Assembly: GCF_050306235.1 (NCBI RefSeq)
Contig: NZ_JBLWFH010000003.1
Coordinates: 62,001 to 126,000, forward strand
Direction of reading: 5' to 3'
Length of the DNA stretch: 64,000 nucleotides
DNA from: Glaciecola sp947496235
Lineage (GTDB): Bacteria; Pseudomonadota; Gammaproteobacteria; Enterobacterales; Alteromonadaceae
The notes beneath the pieces are model-generated. The model had not been told where the DNA came from. It ran no database searches and saw only the letters and a list, made by a program, of their open reading frames with translations. Position 1 is the stretch's first letter. Each line of letters opens with the position of its first letter. Below are positions 8,211-17,060 of this stretch, piece after piece. Made by a program: the position numbers and the translations under genes.

Positions 8211-10091
8211 ATGAAATTTAGACAGGACATTAATGGACTACGTGCTATATCAGTGATGATAGTGGTATTTTTTCATTTCAATGCTAACTGGCTACCTGGC
8301 GGGTTCGTAGGGGTTGACATATTTTTTGTTCTTTCAGGATTTCTGATGACTAAAATTATCTTCGATAAACTTGAAGATAATAGATTTAGTATTCTTCAAT
8401 TCTATAAAGCTAGAGCAAAGCGTATTATCCCTGCGCTAACCGTGATGCTAACCGTGGTAACAATTTATTGTTGGTTTAACTTATTTGATGTTGAATTTGA
8501 AGCCTATTTACGTCACTTATTTTCTTCTTTATTGTTTTACTCCAATATCATTTATTGGCAAGAAGCTGGATATTTCTCAGCAAATGCCCATGAAAATTGG
8601 CTTCTACATACTTGGTCTCTTTCAGTAGAATGGCAGTTTTATATTATCTATCCGGTAGTGATAAGTGCCCTACTTTTATTGCTCAGCAAGAAAATAGTAA
8701 AGGCATTGATTGTGTTTGCAACTGTCGCCAGTTTTGGTTTAGGCGTTTATGCGACAGATATCTGGCCCGACCCAGCTTATTTTTCATTACCCACTCGTGC
8801 TTGGCAAATGTTGACTGGCGCCATTATTTTCTTATTTCCCATTCCCACTAAATATCAATCGAACTTTTTGGTTTACATTGGATTAGGTTGTATATGCTTT
8901 AGCGCCGTCTTTTTCTCATCTAGCATTGGATGGCCAGGCGTTTACGCCGCTTTACCTATTATTGGCGCTGCGCTGGTGATGATACCCAATAATTCAGGAA
9001 CCTTCGGTTTTTTCAATCTTTCCCCCATTGTTAAGTTGGGCAAATGGTCGTATTCAATTTATCTCTGGCATTGGCCAATCGTTGTATTCTTGAATAATCA
9101 ATCTTTCAGTATAGAGTGGTATCACAATTTTATAGGCATCTTAGTGTCTATTTTTCTTGGTTTCTTATCTTATCAGTTTGTTGAACAAAGTAAGTTTTTC
9201 ATCGGCAAGTTTACACTTTTTGCTGGTGCGCTCTTGTTCGCTAACTTCGCATATGCTTTTTCAATAGGTACAGATTCAGCCCGTACCATGTCAAGCAATC
9301 CTGGTAATCAATTAATTGCTCGCTACAATCAAGAGCGTTTAAAAGCAGAGCAAGAGTCGAGTAACCAGTCTTGTCGAGTCAGTGCCAATATGAACTCAGA
9401 CAATAGTTATGCGCTACCAGAAAGATGCATCAATTTAGAGTTTAAAAATGGCTTAATGGTGTGGGGAGACTCTCACGCAGAAGCCATTACTCAAGGGTTT
9501 GAAGAAGATGTGTTACGTGAAACGGGAGTGAACATAGTTATTTCTTCAGGCTGTAGACCAACGATTACCAATAAAGTGGGGACGTCTAGTCGCTTGCGCC
9601 GAGCTTGTGACGAAGCAAATAGTTTGGCGAAACAAGTCGTTGAGCAGACACAACCCGAGACTGTCATTATAGCAATGAAAGATAAGCATGAAGAAACCGA
9701 TTGGGACAACAATATTGCATTTTTAAAAGAAAACGGGGTTAAAAATATCATTATTATCGGCCCTACGCCTCAATGGTACCCCTCAGTTCCATTGGTGTAT
9801 GTTAGAGAGTCCTTTGGAAAAGAATATTTGTCTGATAACAAGCTAGACCCTTATGTAGTAGAAACAGATCAAATCATGAGTAATAAATTCACTCGCGTAG
9901 AAGATGTCAATTATGTTTCAATTATCAATGAATTATGTTTAGAAGATGAGTCGACACTTAAGTGTAAAGTTGACTTTGACGGCAGTTTGATTTCCTTTGA
10001 TTACGGTCATTTGAATAAAGACGCGGCTACCTACTTAAGCCATAAATTGCTATTAGACCTCTTTCAATATAAAAAAATAGAGAATCATTAA
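8211..10091 (+). CDS. OafA-like acyltransferase with C-terminal SGNH domain
   Basis: A 626-residue inner-membrane O-acyltransferase. Residues 1-340 form the acyltransferase-3 membrane domain, with DINGLRA, the catalytic-type His in VVFFHFN, the GFVGVDIFFVLSGFLM segment and HTWSLSVEWQFYIIYP. Residues about 380-626 form a periplasmic SGNH hydrolase-like domain, with GDSHAE (Ser421) and a C-terminal DYGHLNKDAA (His600) completing the triad. Proteins of this build acetylate lipopolysaccharide, peptidoglycan or exopolysaccharide: the membrane domain passes the acyl group across and the SGNH domain transfers it. It follows the GT2 gene by 44 bases in the same direction. Confidence 0.9.
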   Translation: MKFRQDINGLRAISVMIVVFFHFNANWLPGGFVGVDIFFVLSGFLMTKIIFDKLEDNRFSILQFYKARAKRIIPALTVMLTVVTIYCWFNLFDVEFEAYLRHLFSSLLFYSNIIYWQEAGYFSANAHENWLLHTWSLSVEWQFYIIYPVVISALLLLLSKKIVKALIVFATVASFGLGVYATDIWPDPAYFSLPTRAWQMLTGAIIFLFPIPTKYQSNFLVYIGLGCICFSAVFFSSSIGWPGVYAALPIIGAALVMIPNNSGTFGFFNLSPIVKLGKWSYSIYLWHWPIVVFLNNQSFSIEWYHNFIGILVSIFLGFLSYQFVEQSKFFIGKFTLFAGALLFANFAYAFSIGTDSARTMSSNPGNQLIARYNQERLKAEQESSNQSCRVSANMNSDNSYALPERCINLEFKNGLMVWGDSHAEAITQGFEEDVLRETGVNIVISSGCRPTITNKVGTSSRLRRACDEANSLAKQVVEQTQPETVIIAMKDKHEETDWDNNIAFLKENGVKNIIIIGPTPQWYPSVPLVYVRESFGKEYLSDNKLDPYVVETDQIMSNKFTRVEDVNYVSIINELCLEDESTLKCKVDFDGSLISFDYGHLNKDAATYLSHKLLLDLFQYKKIENH

Positions 10092-10162
10092 CGCCACCGG
10101 CCATTACAGCGATTCAAAAGGATTATTCTCATGCTCACTACACTAACTGACGAACTACGGTC

Positions 10163-11173
10163 ATGAGAAACCTAGGCTTAGATTTATCCCGTGGGCTGCT
10201 TATGATTTACATTGTCGTAATCATCCATGGTGTATTCTGGCTAGGCTTAATGCCAGCGCCTTTTTCTGGATTTTTATTACTTGAAATGCCTTTGATTTTT
10301 TTAATCTCTGGGTACACTTTCGGGCTAACTTCTGGGACCAACTCAAGATTTTCTTACTTAAATTTTGCCGTATCTAGACTAACTCGAATACTAGTCCCTT
10401 ATTTCGGCCTTGCGATAGCCACAATACTATTGCTTTTATTTAGTAGTACCTATGAACAAGGTGTGCTGCATACTGCGATAAAGTGGCTAAATCCAATCAA
10501 ATATGGAGCCGGCGCTACTGAGTCTACATTAAACTGGCACCTGTGGTTTATCCCTCAGTTTATCGTGGTTACTCTTTGCCTTCCGTTATTTAAATATACC
10601 CCGTTAAAAAAACTTCCTACATTTTTGTTACTTATAAGTTTTTTAATCGGGTTCACTATTTTTAGTGCTGTGCAGCTGAAACTCGCTGATCCTACATTTT
10701 ATTTATTTTGGGCTTGGTTAGGATTTGTAATTGCTGATAAATCTTATCCGCAAAAACAAACGCTTCTGATGGCAGCTGCGGTGTTTTTTCTGATTTTGAC
10801 CATTGGCATTATCCTGTTTGATGCCAACATTGATATGCAAGAGAACAAATTTCCGCCCAACATTACATTTTTAATTTTTAGCGCCATTTGGGTTTGTTTA
10901 GCTTTATTGTTACCTTATTTTGTCAGTAACCGCTTTATAGATAAGCTCTCCAATCAATTTTTGGTTAGTCTATTTATAAAGCATGGATACTCTATCTATT
11001 TGTGGCAAGGAATAGGTTATTACCTCGCCATCCAACTGCAAAATCAAATTGGATTAAATAATTATCTTGTCTGGATAATAGCGGTAGTGTTAACAACCTT
11101 GATGGGCGTTTTGGCTAGTCCTTTAGAACAGGTTCGAATTCATACACAAAAATCTACACCATCACAAAAATAA
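10163..11173 (+). CDS. Membrane acyltransferase, acyltransferase-3 family (no SGNH)
   Basis: A 336-residue membrane protein with about ten helices. The LDLSRGLLMIYIVVIIHG start carries the conserved Arg and the His of the acyltransferase-3 family. A later segment NWHLWFIPQFI and a C-terminal helix with KHGYSIYLWQGIGYY fit the same family. It lacks a periplasmic hydrolase domain. It is the third membrane acyltransferase of the locus, last gene of the left plus-strand run, with a 71-base gap before it that shows no clear promoter or terminator. It probably decorates the exopolysaccharide; the acyl donor and target are unknown. Confidence 0.8.
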   Translation: MRNLGLDLSRGLLMIYIVVIIHGVFWLGLMPAPFSGFLLLEMPLIFLISGYTFGLTSGTNSRFSYLNFAVSRLTRILVPYFGLAIATILLLLFSSTYEQGVLHTAIKWLNPIKYGAGATESTLNWHLWFIPQFIVVTLCLPLFKYTPLKKLPTFLLLISFLIGFTIFSAVQLKLADPTFYLFWAWLGFVIADKSYPQKQTLLMAAAVFFLILTIGIILFDANIDMQENKFPPNITFLIFSAIWVCLALLLPYFVSNRFIDKLSNQFLVSLFIKHGYSIYLWQGIGYYLAIQLQNQIGLNNYLVWIIAVVLTTLMGVLASPLEQVRIHTQKSTPSQK

Positions 11174-11194
11174 CGCTACTTTTGGAAAGAATTC

Positions 11195-12733
11195 CTAATG
11201 ACTTGCGTTATGCTGTTCCATGATTTCTTTTCCCGTAATTGGGCTAGCCAGATGCACAAATGCTAAATTTTCTGTTTCAAACAACACCTTATAAGGTGGT
11301 AAATCATCAATATTCTGCTTTTCCTTCACAATATAATCAAACGAAGGATTCAGTCCCCTTCTAATGTTAATGCGAGCGCTCGTACAATTTGTTGTCAGAG
11401 CTAATGAATATGCATTGCCGGTATAAATATCTACCGGTTGTTCAGCGCAAAAATCAGACAAATAATCAAATACCTGAACTAATTCATTACGATAATCCGT
11501 GTGTGAATAAGGATCCTTTTCCAGTTTAACGATATAAAGAGAAAGCGAGACTATTTGTAAAATAAATAAACTAGGAATAAGCAGTCGTTTAATAGAAGCA
11601 TTGGATAATTGTAAAAATCCGATAAAAAGTAACAAACCAATAAATGTCGTAATATTAAACCAATATCTTTCAGCTCCACCTATTGTCATGGGTAAGATTA
11701 ATAAAACAATTGGCGCTATCATAATTAAAAAGCTAAGGGTTAACAGCCTCGGACCTCGCAGGGATAGGAGTAAAATTAATACGCATAATCCTATGGCAAC
11801 AAAATTCCCAAAAGTAGTCTGTTTAAGATCCAATATACGAATCAAGGGTAACGTATGATTGGGAATATGATAGATAGCATGCCAAAGAAAGTTCTCTTTA
11901 ACCGACTGTAAAATCTGCGGTACTGTTTTCGTTGGACTCTCAGGATCTTCAATTACTTCTTTGGTAATCATTTGAATTTGGTTTACACCATCAAATCCCA
12001 AACCAGTACGATCAATTTGCGCATTCCTCAAATTCCAAATTGCGAAAGGAATGATGAAAATCAGCATAAAAACGAAATATCTTGAAGTAGCTTTTTTAAC
12101 ATCAAGTTTTCGGTAAAAAATAAGCACCAAGGGAACTGCGGCTATGCCGATCATCATGCCTTTAATTAGCATTCCAAAACCAGCAAACGCTCCTGCGAAT
12201 ATCGCCCTTCGATACGTTAAGTTGTCTTTACTAAAAAGTTGGCTCAATAAAATCAGGGAAATTAAAAGCCAGCAGATAATAGGAACTTCAGCCATACTAA
12301 TGCGGCTAAAATGCCAATAAAAAGGATTAAGTGCGAAAAAGATGGCAGCAATATTAGCCTTGGTTCGATTCAAATTAAATTCAATCAGAAGTTTGCGTAC
12401 GGCAAAAATGCCGACAATTCCAATCAAAATCATCGTATATTTAACCAAATAGAAATTTAACGTATCGCCGCTTAAATAAACTGCCGGTGATAATATTATG
12501 GGCATACCTGGCGGCCAGAGCATATGTGGCAAATATTCATTTTCATCAAATGAAAAGCTGTAATACCCTTGATGAAGCATATTATATGAAAGTGTTAAAT
12601 ATCCTTCCGAATCGTGACTATTAAAATCGGTAAAGTCCAATCTTGCATTTGGGAAAAACAAATAGAAACAAGCGACTAAACAAAGTAATTTAAAAGAAAT
12701 TGATGACCATTCTTTACGCGTTAATCTATTCAT
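11195..12733 (-). CDS. GT39/ArnT-like membrane glycosyltransferase
   Basis: A 512-residue polytopic protein, with a first periplasmic loop containing FNSHDSEGYLTLSYNML and then LWPPGMPIIL, the acidic loop typical of GT39/GT83 enzymes that use polyprenyl-phosphate sugars. The AFFALNPFYWHFSRISMAEVP region is the second conserved loop of this superfamily (R-x-MAEVP). About eleven helices precede a C-terminal soluble domain of about 110 residues. It lies downstream of the GT4 gene at 12769-13860 on the same strand, separated by 35 bases containing a half-copy of a palindromic element. It probably adds a sugar to the exopolysaccharide or a lipid-linked glycan in the periplasm. Confidence 0.78.
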   Translation of the reverse strand: MNRLTRKEWSSISFKLLCLVACFYLFFPNARLDFTDFNSHDSEGYLTLSYNMLHQGYYSFSFDENEYLPHMLWPPGMPIILSPAVYLSGDTLNFYLVKYTMILIGIVGIFAVRKLLIEFNLNRTKANIAAIFFALNPFYWHFSRISMAEVPIICWLLISLILLSQLFSKDNLTYRRAIFAGAFAGFGMLIKGMMIGIAAVPLVLIFYRKLDVKKATSRYFVFMLIFIIPFAIWNLRNAQIDRTGLGFDGVNQIQMITKEVIEDPESPTKTVPQILQSVKENFLWHAIYHIPNHTLPLIRILDLKQTTFGNFVAIGLCVLILLLSLRGPRLLTLSFLIMIAPIVLLILPMTIGGAERYWFNITTFIGLLLFIGFLQLSNASIKRLLIPSLFILQIVSLSLYIVKLEKDPYSHTDYRNELVQVFDYLSDFCAEQPVDIYTGNAYSLALTTNCTSARINIRRGLNPSFDYIVKEKQNIDDLPPYKVLFETENLAFVHLASPITGKEIMEQHNASH

Positions 12734-12757
12734 TTTGCTAGTTTGCCATAGTGGTAA

Positions 12758-12772
12758 TTAGAGCCTGTTTAT
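12758..12772. repeat. Palindromic element family, single arm
   Basis: TTAGAGCCTGTTTAT matches the arm shared by the elements at 15851-15906, 42031-42074, 42723-42815 and 45969-45990. Only one arm is visible here. It overlaps the end of the minus-strand glycosyltransferase at 12769-13860 and supplies its stop codon. Confidence 0.6.
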
Positions 12773-13860
12773 ATACGCTCATATAAATCTTCAAATTTCG
12801 ACAAAAATACGGTTAGTCCAAAGTTATCTGATACACGTTTTTTTGCATTTTCTGCAAGTTTTTGTCTTAAGCCTTCATCCAAAATCAAGCGCTTTACTTG
12901 AGTAGCCAAGGCCTGAGGGGCATGAGGCGCGACCATTAAACCACTTAACTCTTGTTCAAGGGCTTCAGGTATTCCATTAACGTTTGTACTAACAATGGCT
13001 TTTTGCATTGCCATAGCCTCAAGGATTGCAATAGGAAAAGCTTCTTCATGGGATGCGCAAACTACAATATCCAGTGCATTTAATTCATTTAACACATCGG
13101 GTACCTGGCCATGAAAGACAAATTTCTCAGACAATCCAAGTGCTTTTACTTTGGCTTCCAATAAAGGCTGTCGAGGTTGTTCTAAGATATCTCCGCCGAT
13201 CACATGAAAAATTAAATTGTCATGCTCAGGCATCAGTATGCTTGCCATGTTAATAAAATCTAGATGGCCTTTTCTTTCTTGTAAATTTGCAATAATACCA
13301 ATGTGAATGTCTGGGGAACTAGGCTTTGCTTTAGGTTGGTATTTTTCAGTATCCACGCCGTTATGAATGGTATGCAAATCAGGATTGGCTAATACGCGTT
13401 TTAGCTTCCCTCCCACATCATCGGATAAATCTTGACTACAAAAAACAAAAGCTGTGGGCGTCGGAAGCCGATTAAATAACCATGCAAGCTGAGACTCAGA
13501 AAAAGGGAAGTGAAAGTGACAGAGTACTTTAACGCCTGAAAGCTTAGCCGCTATTAGAATAGCTCTTGTGCAATAAGGATCAGCTGTATGCAGAATTTGA
13601 ATATTTTGTTTTGTTAAAAACTTTCTCCATATAAGCACTTGTGAAAGTGTCGCGAATGGGTGCTTCGCAGACGGCTGCTGCATTGGGAGAATCTGATAAT
13701 CAATTCCTTTAGATTTGGCCCATTGGGTTAAGTCGCCCTCTGTAGGACAGAATAGAAATGGCGTAAAGCGCTTTGGATCCAACCCATCCATTAACATTTG
13801 AGATACTCGCTCAGCACCGCCTATTTTAGCCACACTGTGCACAAACCCAATTTTTTTCAC
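12769..13860 (-). CDS. Glycosyltransferase family 4
   Basis: A 363-residue GT-B enzyme. The N-terminus has HSVAKIGGAERVSQMLMDGL, the acceptor loop of family 4; the C-terminal half has IANLQERKGH and the EEAFPIAILEAMAMQKAIVS-type E-x7-E nucleotide-sugar motif. It is the first gene of a two-gene minus-strand unit with the ArnT-like gene and starts from the divergent region 13861-14060. A role in exopolysaccharide repeat-unit assembly is inferred from its position inside the XrtA locus. Confidence 0.87.
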   Translation of the reverse strand: MKKIGFVHSVAKIGGAERVSQMLMDGLDPKRFTPFLFCPTEGDLTQWAKSKGIDYQILPMQQPSAKHPFATLSQVLIWRKFLTKQNIQILHTADPYCTRAILIAAKLSGVKVLCHFHFPFSESQLAWLFNRLPTPTAFVFCSQDLSDDVGGKLKRVLANPDLHTIHNGVDTEKYQPKAKPSSPDIHIGIIANLQERKGHLDFINMASILMPEHDNLIFHVIGGDILEQPRQPLLEAKVKALGLSEKFVFHGQVPDVLNELNALDIVVCASHEEAFPIAILEAMAMQKAIVSTNVNGIPEALEQELSGLMVAPHAPQALATQVKRLILDEGLRQKLAENAKKRVSDNFGLTVFLSKFEDLYERI

Positions 13861-13911
13861 TTACACAATTCCTTTCAATTAGAATGGCTACTTGCCCATT
13901 CGTTCCATCAT

Positions 13912-13932
13912 AAACTAATTAAGCATTAGTTT
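13912..13932. promoter_or_regulatory. Inverted repeat in divergent promoter region (candidate operator)
   Basis: AAACTAAT and ATTAGTTT are perfect 8-base arms separated by five bases. The site lies in the 200-base gap between two divergent glycosyltransferase genes, about 50 bases from the minus-strand start. It has no T-run, so an operator is more likely than a terminator. No known regulator is recognised. Confidence 0.45.
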
Positions 13933-14060
13933 GTATATCTCATCATAGATTGAAAACTTTAGATTAATCTTGTTGAAACAAGGACTTTTCTCATTTTTTT
14001 TTAATGTTAAACTGACGTTTAAGAAGCTATGGTGATTGGAAGTTGCACAATTAGCATAGG

Positions 14061-15266
14061 ATGTTCGGTCATTTATGGAAAAATACATTGAAATCAGTCG
14101 TAATTCTATCCCATAGGGTCCCCTTCCCCCCCAACAAGGGTGAGAAATTAAGAACCTTCCATCAAATAGAATATCTCCATAAACATGGGTATAAGGTTAG
14201 CGTTTGTTGCCCTGTTTTTAATCGTGAAGACGAGCAATATGCGATTGATCTCGCCGAGCATTTTAAGATCGAGGTATCTACCTTAGCTCTAGGTAATCAA
14301 TACGTACGATTTATAAAAGCCATTCTCACTGGCCGCTCTATGAGCGAAGCCAATTTTTATTCTGCTGAATTAGAAACCTTATTCTTACAAAAAGCCGAGT
14401 CCGCTGATGCCGTATTACTGACAGCCTCATCATTGACCCGATATGCCCGAAAATTAGTCAGTACCAAAACACAGGTGTTAATTGATTTTATGGATGTAGA
14501 CTCCGATAAATGGGCGCAGTATGTTGCTAGTGCTAAGCTACCAATGAAATACATTTATGCGCGAGAGAATAAACTTATTCGAAAGCTTGAATTGGAAGCC
14601 GTGGCCAATTTTGACCATCTGTTTTTAATTGCTGAGGCTGAGGTTAACCTGTTTGAAAAAACCGTTTCGAAAACCTCAAAGCTAAAAGTTTTAGGCAACG
14701 GTATTGATTTTGGTTTGTATTTCCCAGTGCATCGTGAACCAAAGAAAAGTCAAGAAATACTATTTACCGGTGTTATGGACTATAAACCTAACATTGATGC
14801 GGTAAAATGGTTCGTTAGTAACTGCTGGAAGCAAATCAAAGAGGCTAAACCCAATTGTAAATTTATTATTGGTGGAATGAATCCAACCTCAGACATATTG
14901 GCATTAAAAAATATTGACGGTGTTGAAGTCACTGGATTTGTCGACGACATTAAACCTTATTTTGATAGTGCAGACCTTTTTGTTGCTCCTTTTCAAATTG
15001 CGCGAGGTGTGCAAAATAAAGTATTGCAAGCTATGGCATGCGCTCTGCCGGTAGTTTCAACTAGTTTAGGTGCCGAAGGCATCAATTGTATTAAGGGTGA
15101 AAATATACTCATCTCTGATCAAGCTTCTGATTTTACAGCATCTTGTTTAACGCTACTTACAGATGAAAATGCAAAAAAAGCTATTGGTGAGGCTGCTCAT
15201 CAGCTTATAGTAAATCATTACTCCTGGGATGCTGTTTTGCTCCCGCTTAAAGAGTCTATAGGTTAA
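14061..15266 (+). CDS. Exosortase A-associated sugar transferase (GT4-like)
   Basis: A 401-residue glycosyltransferase whose opening ILSHRVPFPPNKGEKLRTFH is the hallmark of the sugar transferase consistently found in PEP-CTERM/EpsH exopolysaccharide loci. The C-terminal GT-B half has FTGVMDYKPNIDAVKWF and the VQNKVLQAMACALPVVS nucleotide-sugar segment. The start is uncertain: the ATG at 14061 has no well-placed Shine-Dalgarno, while a TTG at 14088 has GGAA seven bases upstream and would sit closer to the family's usual N-terminus. The hexapeptide transferase gene follows after three bases. The donor sugar is unknown. Confidence 0.87.
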   Translation: MFGHLWKNTLKSVVILSHRVPFPPNKGEKLRTFHQIEYLHKHGYKVSVCCPVFNREDEQYAIDLAEHFKIEVSTLALGNQYVRFIKAILTGRSMSEANFYSAELETLFLQKAESADAVLLTASSLTRYARKLVSTKTQVLIDFMDVDSDKWAQYVASAKLPMKYIYARENKLIRKLELEAVANFDHLFLIAEAEVNLFEKTVSKTSKLKVLGNGIDFGLYFPVHREPKKSQEILFTGVMDYKPNIDAVKWFVSNCWKQIKEAKPNCKFIIGGMNPTSDILALKNIDGVEVTGFVDDIKPYFDSADLFVAPFQIARGVQNKVLQAMACALPVVSTSLGAEGINCIKGENILISDQASDFTASCLTLLTDENAKKAIGEAAHQLIVNHYSWDAVLLPLKESIG

Positions 15267-15269
15267 CAT

Positions 15270-15854
15270 ATGCGTTCAGCGGTCAAACGAATATTACATC
15301 TGGTCTTTTTGTTGTTGGTCTTACCGTTGGCTTTGCTCTTTTTTGTACTAAGGGTTGTTACCAATCCAGATACGCTTGTCACTGCATTTTCTCAATTTTT
15401 AAGCCTGTTTCCGGGCAAATTAGGGAGTTACTTTCGAACCGCATTTTACCGCCTAGTATTTACTAACTGCTCTCAAGACGCAGTGATTGGCTTTGGCACT
15501 CTTTTTTCTCATAAAGATACTAGCATCAATAGCGGAGCCTACATTGGTCCTCAGTCAAATATCGGGATGTGTGAAATAGGCGAAAATTGCCTATTAGGCA
15601 GTGGCGTGCATGTATTAAGCGGGAAAAATCAGCATAATTTTAATGATCCGAATACGCCGATTAAAGACCAAGGTGGTCATTATGAAAAAATCACCATTGG
15701 CAACAATACCTGGGTCGGAAATTGTGCGATCATTATGGCAAACGTCGGGGCAAATTGTGTTATTGCTGCCGGTGCAGTGGTAGTTAATGAAGTGCCAGAA
15801 AATAGTATAGTAGCAGGCAATCCTGGAAAAGTGATTCGCAAAACTACTGATTAG
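15270..15854 (+). CDS. Hexapeptide-repeat acyltransferase with N-terminal membrane anchor
   Basis: A 194-residue protein. Residues 10-30 are a hydrophobic anchor; from about residue 70 the chain shows left-handed beta-helix hexapeptide repeats (INSGAYIGPQSNIGM, ENCLLGSGVHVLSG) with the loop HNFNDPNTPIKDQGG and the C-terminal NTWVGNCAIIMANVGANCVIAAGAVVV, as in WcaF/maltose acetyltransferase-type enzymes. It probably uses acetyl-CoA to acetylate an exopolysaccharide precursor. It is translationally close to the sugar transferase before it, and its TAG stop is the first bases of a palindromic element. Confidence 0.83.
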   Translation: MRSAVKRILHLVFLLLVLPLALLFFVLRVVTNPDTLVTAFSQFLSLFPGKLGSYFRTAFYRLVFTNCSQDAVIGFGTLFSHKDTSINSGAYIGPQSNIGMCEIGENCLLGSGVHVLSGKNQHNFNDPNTPIKDQGGHYEKITIGNNTWVGNCAIIMANVGANCVIAAGAVVVNEVPENSIVAGNPGKVIRKTTD

Positions 15855-15906
15855 AGCCTGTTAAGTTTTGCTCGATGATTGCTGAACAAAGATAAACAGG
15901 TGCTAA
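15851..15906. repeat. Palindromic REP-like element, full copy (56 bp)
   Basis: TTAGAGCCTGTT and AACAGGTGCTAA are inverted arms at the two ends; the right arm extends inward as the AACAAAGATAAACAGG seen in other copies. The element sits exactly between two convergent genes and supplies the TAG stop codon of both. It could also act as a bidirectional transcription stop, although no long T-run follows. Confidence 0.7.
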
Positions 15907-17057
15907 TTTCCGAAGAATATTTGCTTAGCTTTTTGCGCGTGGACGTTCCATTCTAGTTCTTTTAGGACATGCTCTCTTCCCTTAGCGCCCATCTCTTGCA
16001 AACGATCCTTATTTTCAATAATAGGGATCATGCTATTCGCAAGTTTTTGCGCCTCAGTACAATCTAAAACCCAGCCTGTTTCGCCAATTAGCATAGTTTC
16101 TTTTGTCCCTCCAGAGTCACCTGCTATCACAGGTTTCCCGCAAGCTTGGGCTTCCAAAAGCACCATGCCAAAACCTTCAATATCGTTTTCAATTGTTCGA
16201 TTGGGTAAAATAAACAAGTCACATTGTTGGTAGCACTTGATCATCTCAAGATCGTTTAAGCCGGTTAAAAATTGCACATCGGATTCTAAAGAAAATTGGT
16301 CGACTAAACCTTCAAGATATTGCTTTTCTTCGCCATCACCAATTACTACATAGAGTACATTAGGGTGTTGTTGTTTTATCGAAGGAAGCGCCTTAATCAT
16401 AATGTCATGGCCTTTACGTTTTTGCAGTCTTCCAACGGTAATAATTACAAATCTGTCTTGCCATCCCTTGTCAGTTTTAAACGCTAAATCTTCAGCTACA
16501 GGTATAAAACGTTCTGCATCAACACCAGGGTGCAATACCTTGTTTTTTTGCGCTTCTGCAAAGCCTAATTGCTCAACCAATTCGGCTGAGTTGACGCTAT
16601 TACACACCAAATAATTCGCAGACTTGCATACCTGTTTGACCATCAAAGAATGCTCTTTACTCATGGCAACAGTTTTTATGTCTTCACCGTGCACATAACA
16701 GATGAAAGGCGTTTTCCAGATGAGTTTATGCAACCAAGCAGTAACACCTTCGTGTATTACCCGCCCACAATGAATTTCGTCAACTTTATATTGTTTGACG
16801 ACCTTGTGTAGAGCTTTAACTGCGTTCCAATAAAATTTAATGCCCGTTAAGCTTTTAAATCCCCATTCATAAGAACGTAAATTGGCCCTTACTATGGTCA
16901 ATTTGTAGTCTTTGTCGAATGCTTGAGTATCAACTTTGTCATCAGCCAAAATAATGACCTTGCAATCACCTAATCGTGAATACAACTCATCGAACCAACG
17001 ACCACTACCACCATGCATCGGGGGGAAATTTTCAGTCAAAACTAATACGGTTTTCAT
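15903..17057 (-). CDS. Glycosyltransferase family 4 (PimA/PimB-like build)
   Basis: A 384-residue GT-B enzyme. It starts VLTENFPPMHGGSGRWFDELY, a loop pattern seen in family 4 enzymes, and later shows ITVGRLQKRKGHDIMIKALP and EGFGMVLLEAQACGKPVIAGDSGG (the E-x7-E donor site). It lies three bases downstream of the exosortase gene, so the two are almost certainly cotranscribed, which ties it to the exopolysaccharide. The donor and acceptor are not readable. Confidence 0.87.
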   Translation of the reverse strand: MKTVLVLTENFPPMHGGSGRWFDELYSRLGDCKVIILADDKVDTQAFDKDYKLTIVRANLRSYEWGFKSLTGIKFYWNAVKALHKVVKQYKVDEIHCGRVIHEGVTAWLHKLIWKTPFICYVHGEDIKTVAMSKEHSLMVKQVCKSANYLVCNSVNSAELVEQLGFAEAQKNKVLHPGVDAERFIPVAEDLAFKTDKGWQDRFVIITVGRLQKRKGHDIMIKALPSIKQQHPNVLYVVIGDGEEKQYLEGLVDQFSLESDVQFLTGLNDLEMIKCYQQCDLFILPNRTIENDIEGFGMVLLEAQACGKPVIAGDSGGTKETMLIGETGWVLDCTEAQKLANSMIPIIENKDRLQEMGAKGREHVLKELEWNVHAQKAKQIFFGN

Positions 17058-17060
17058 GCT

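Noticed and set aside
13969..13982. CTTGTTGAAACAAG hairpin followed by a T-run upstream of the GT gene at 14061
   Set aside because: The stem has only six pairs and lies in a promoter region before any gene on that strand, so neither terminator nor attenuator is supported.
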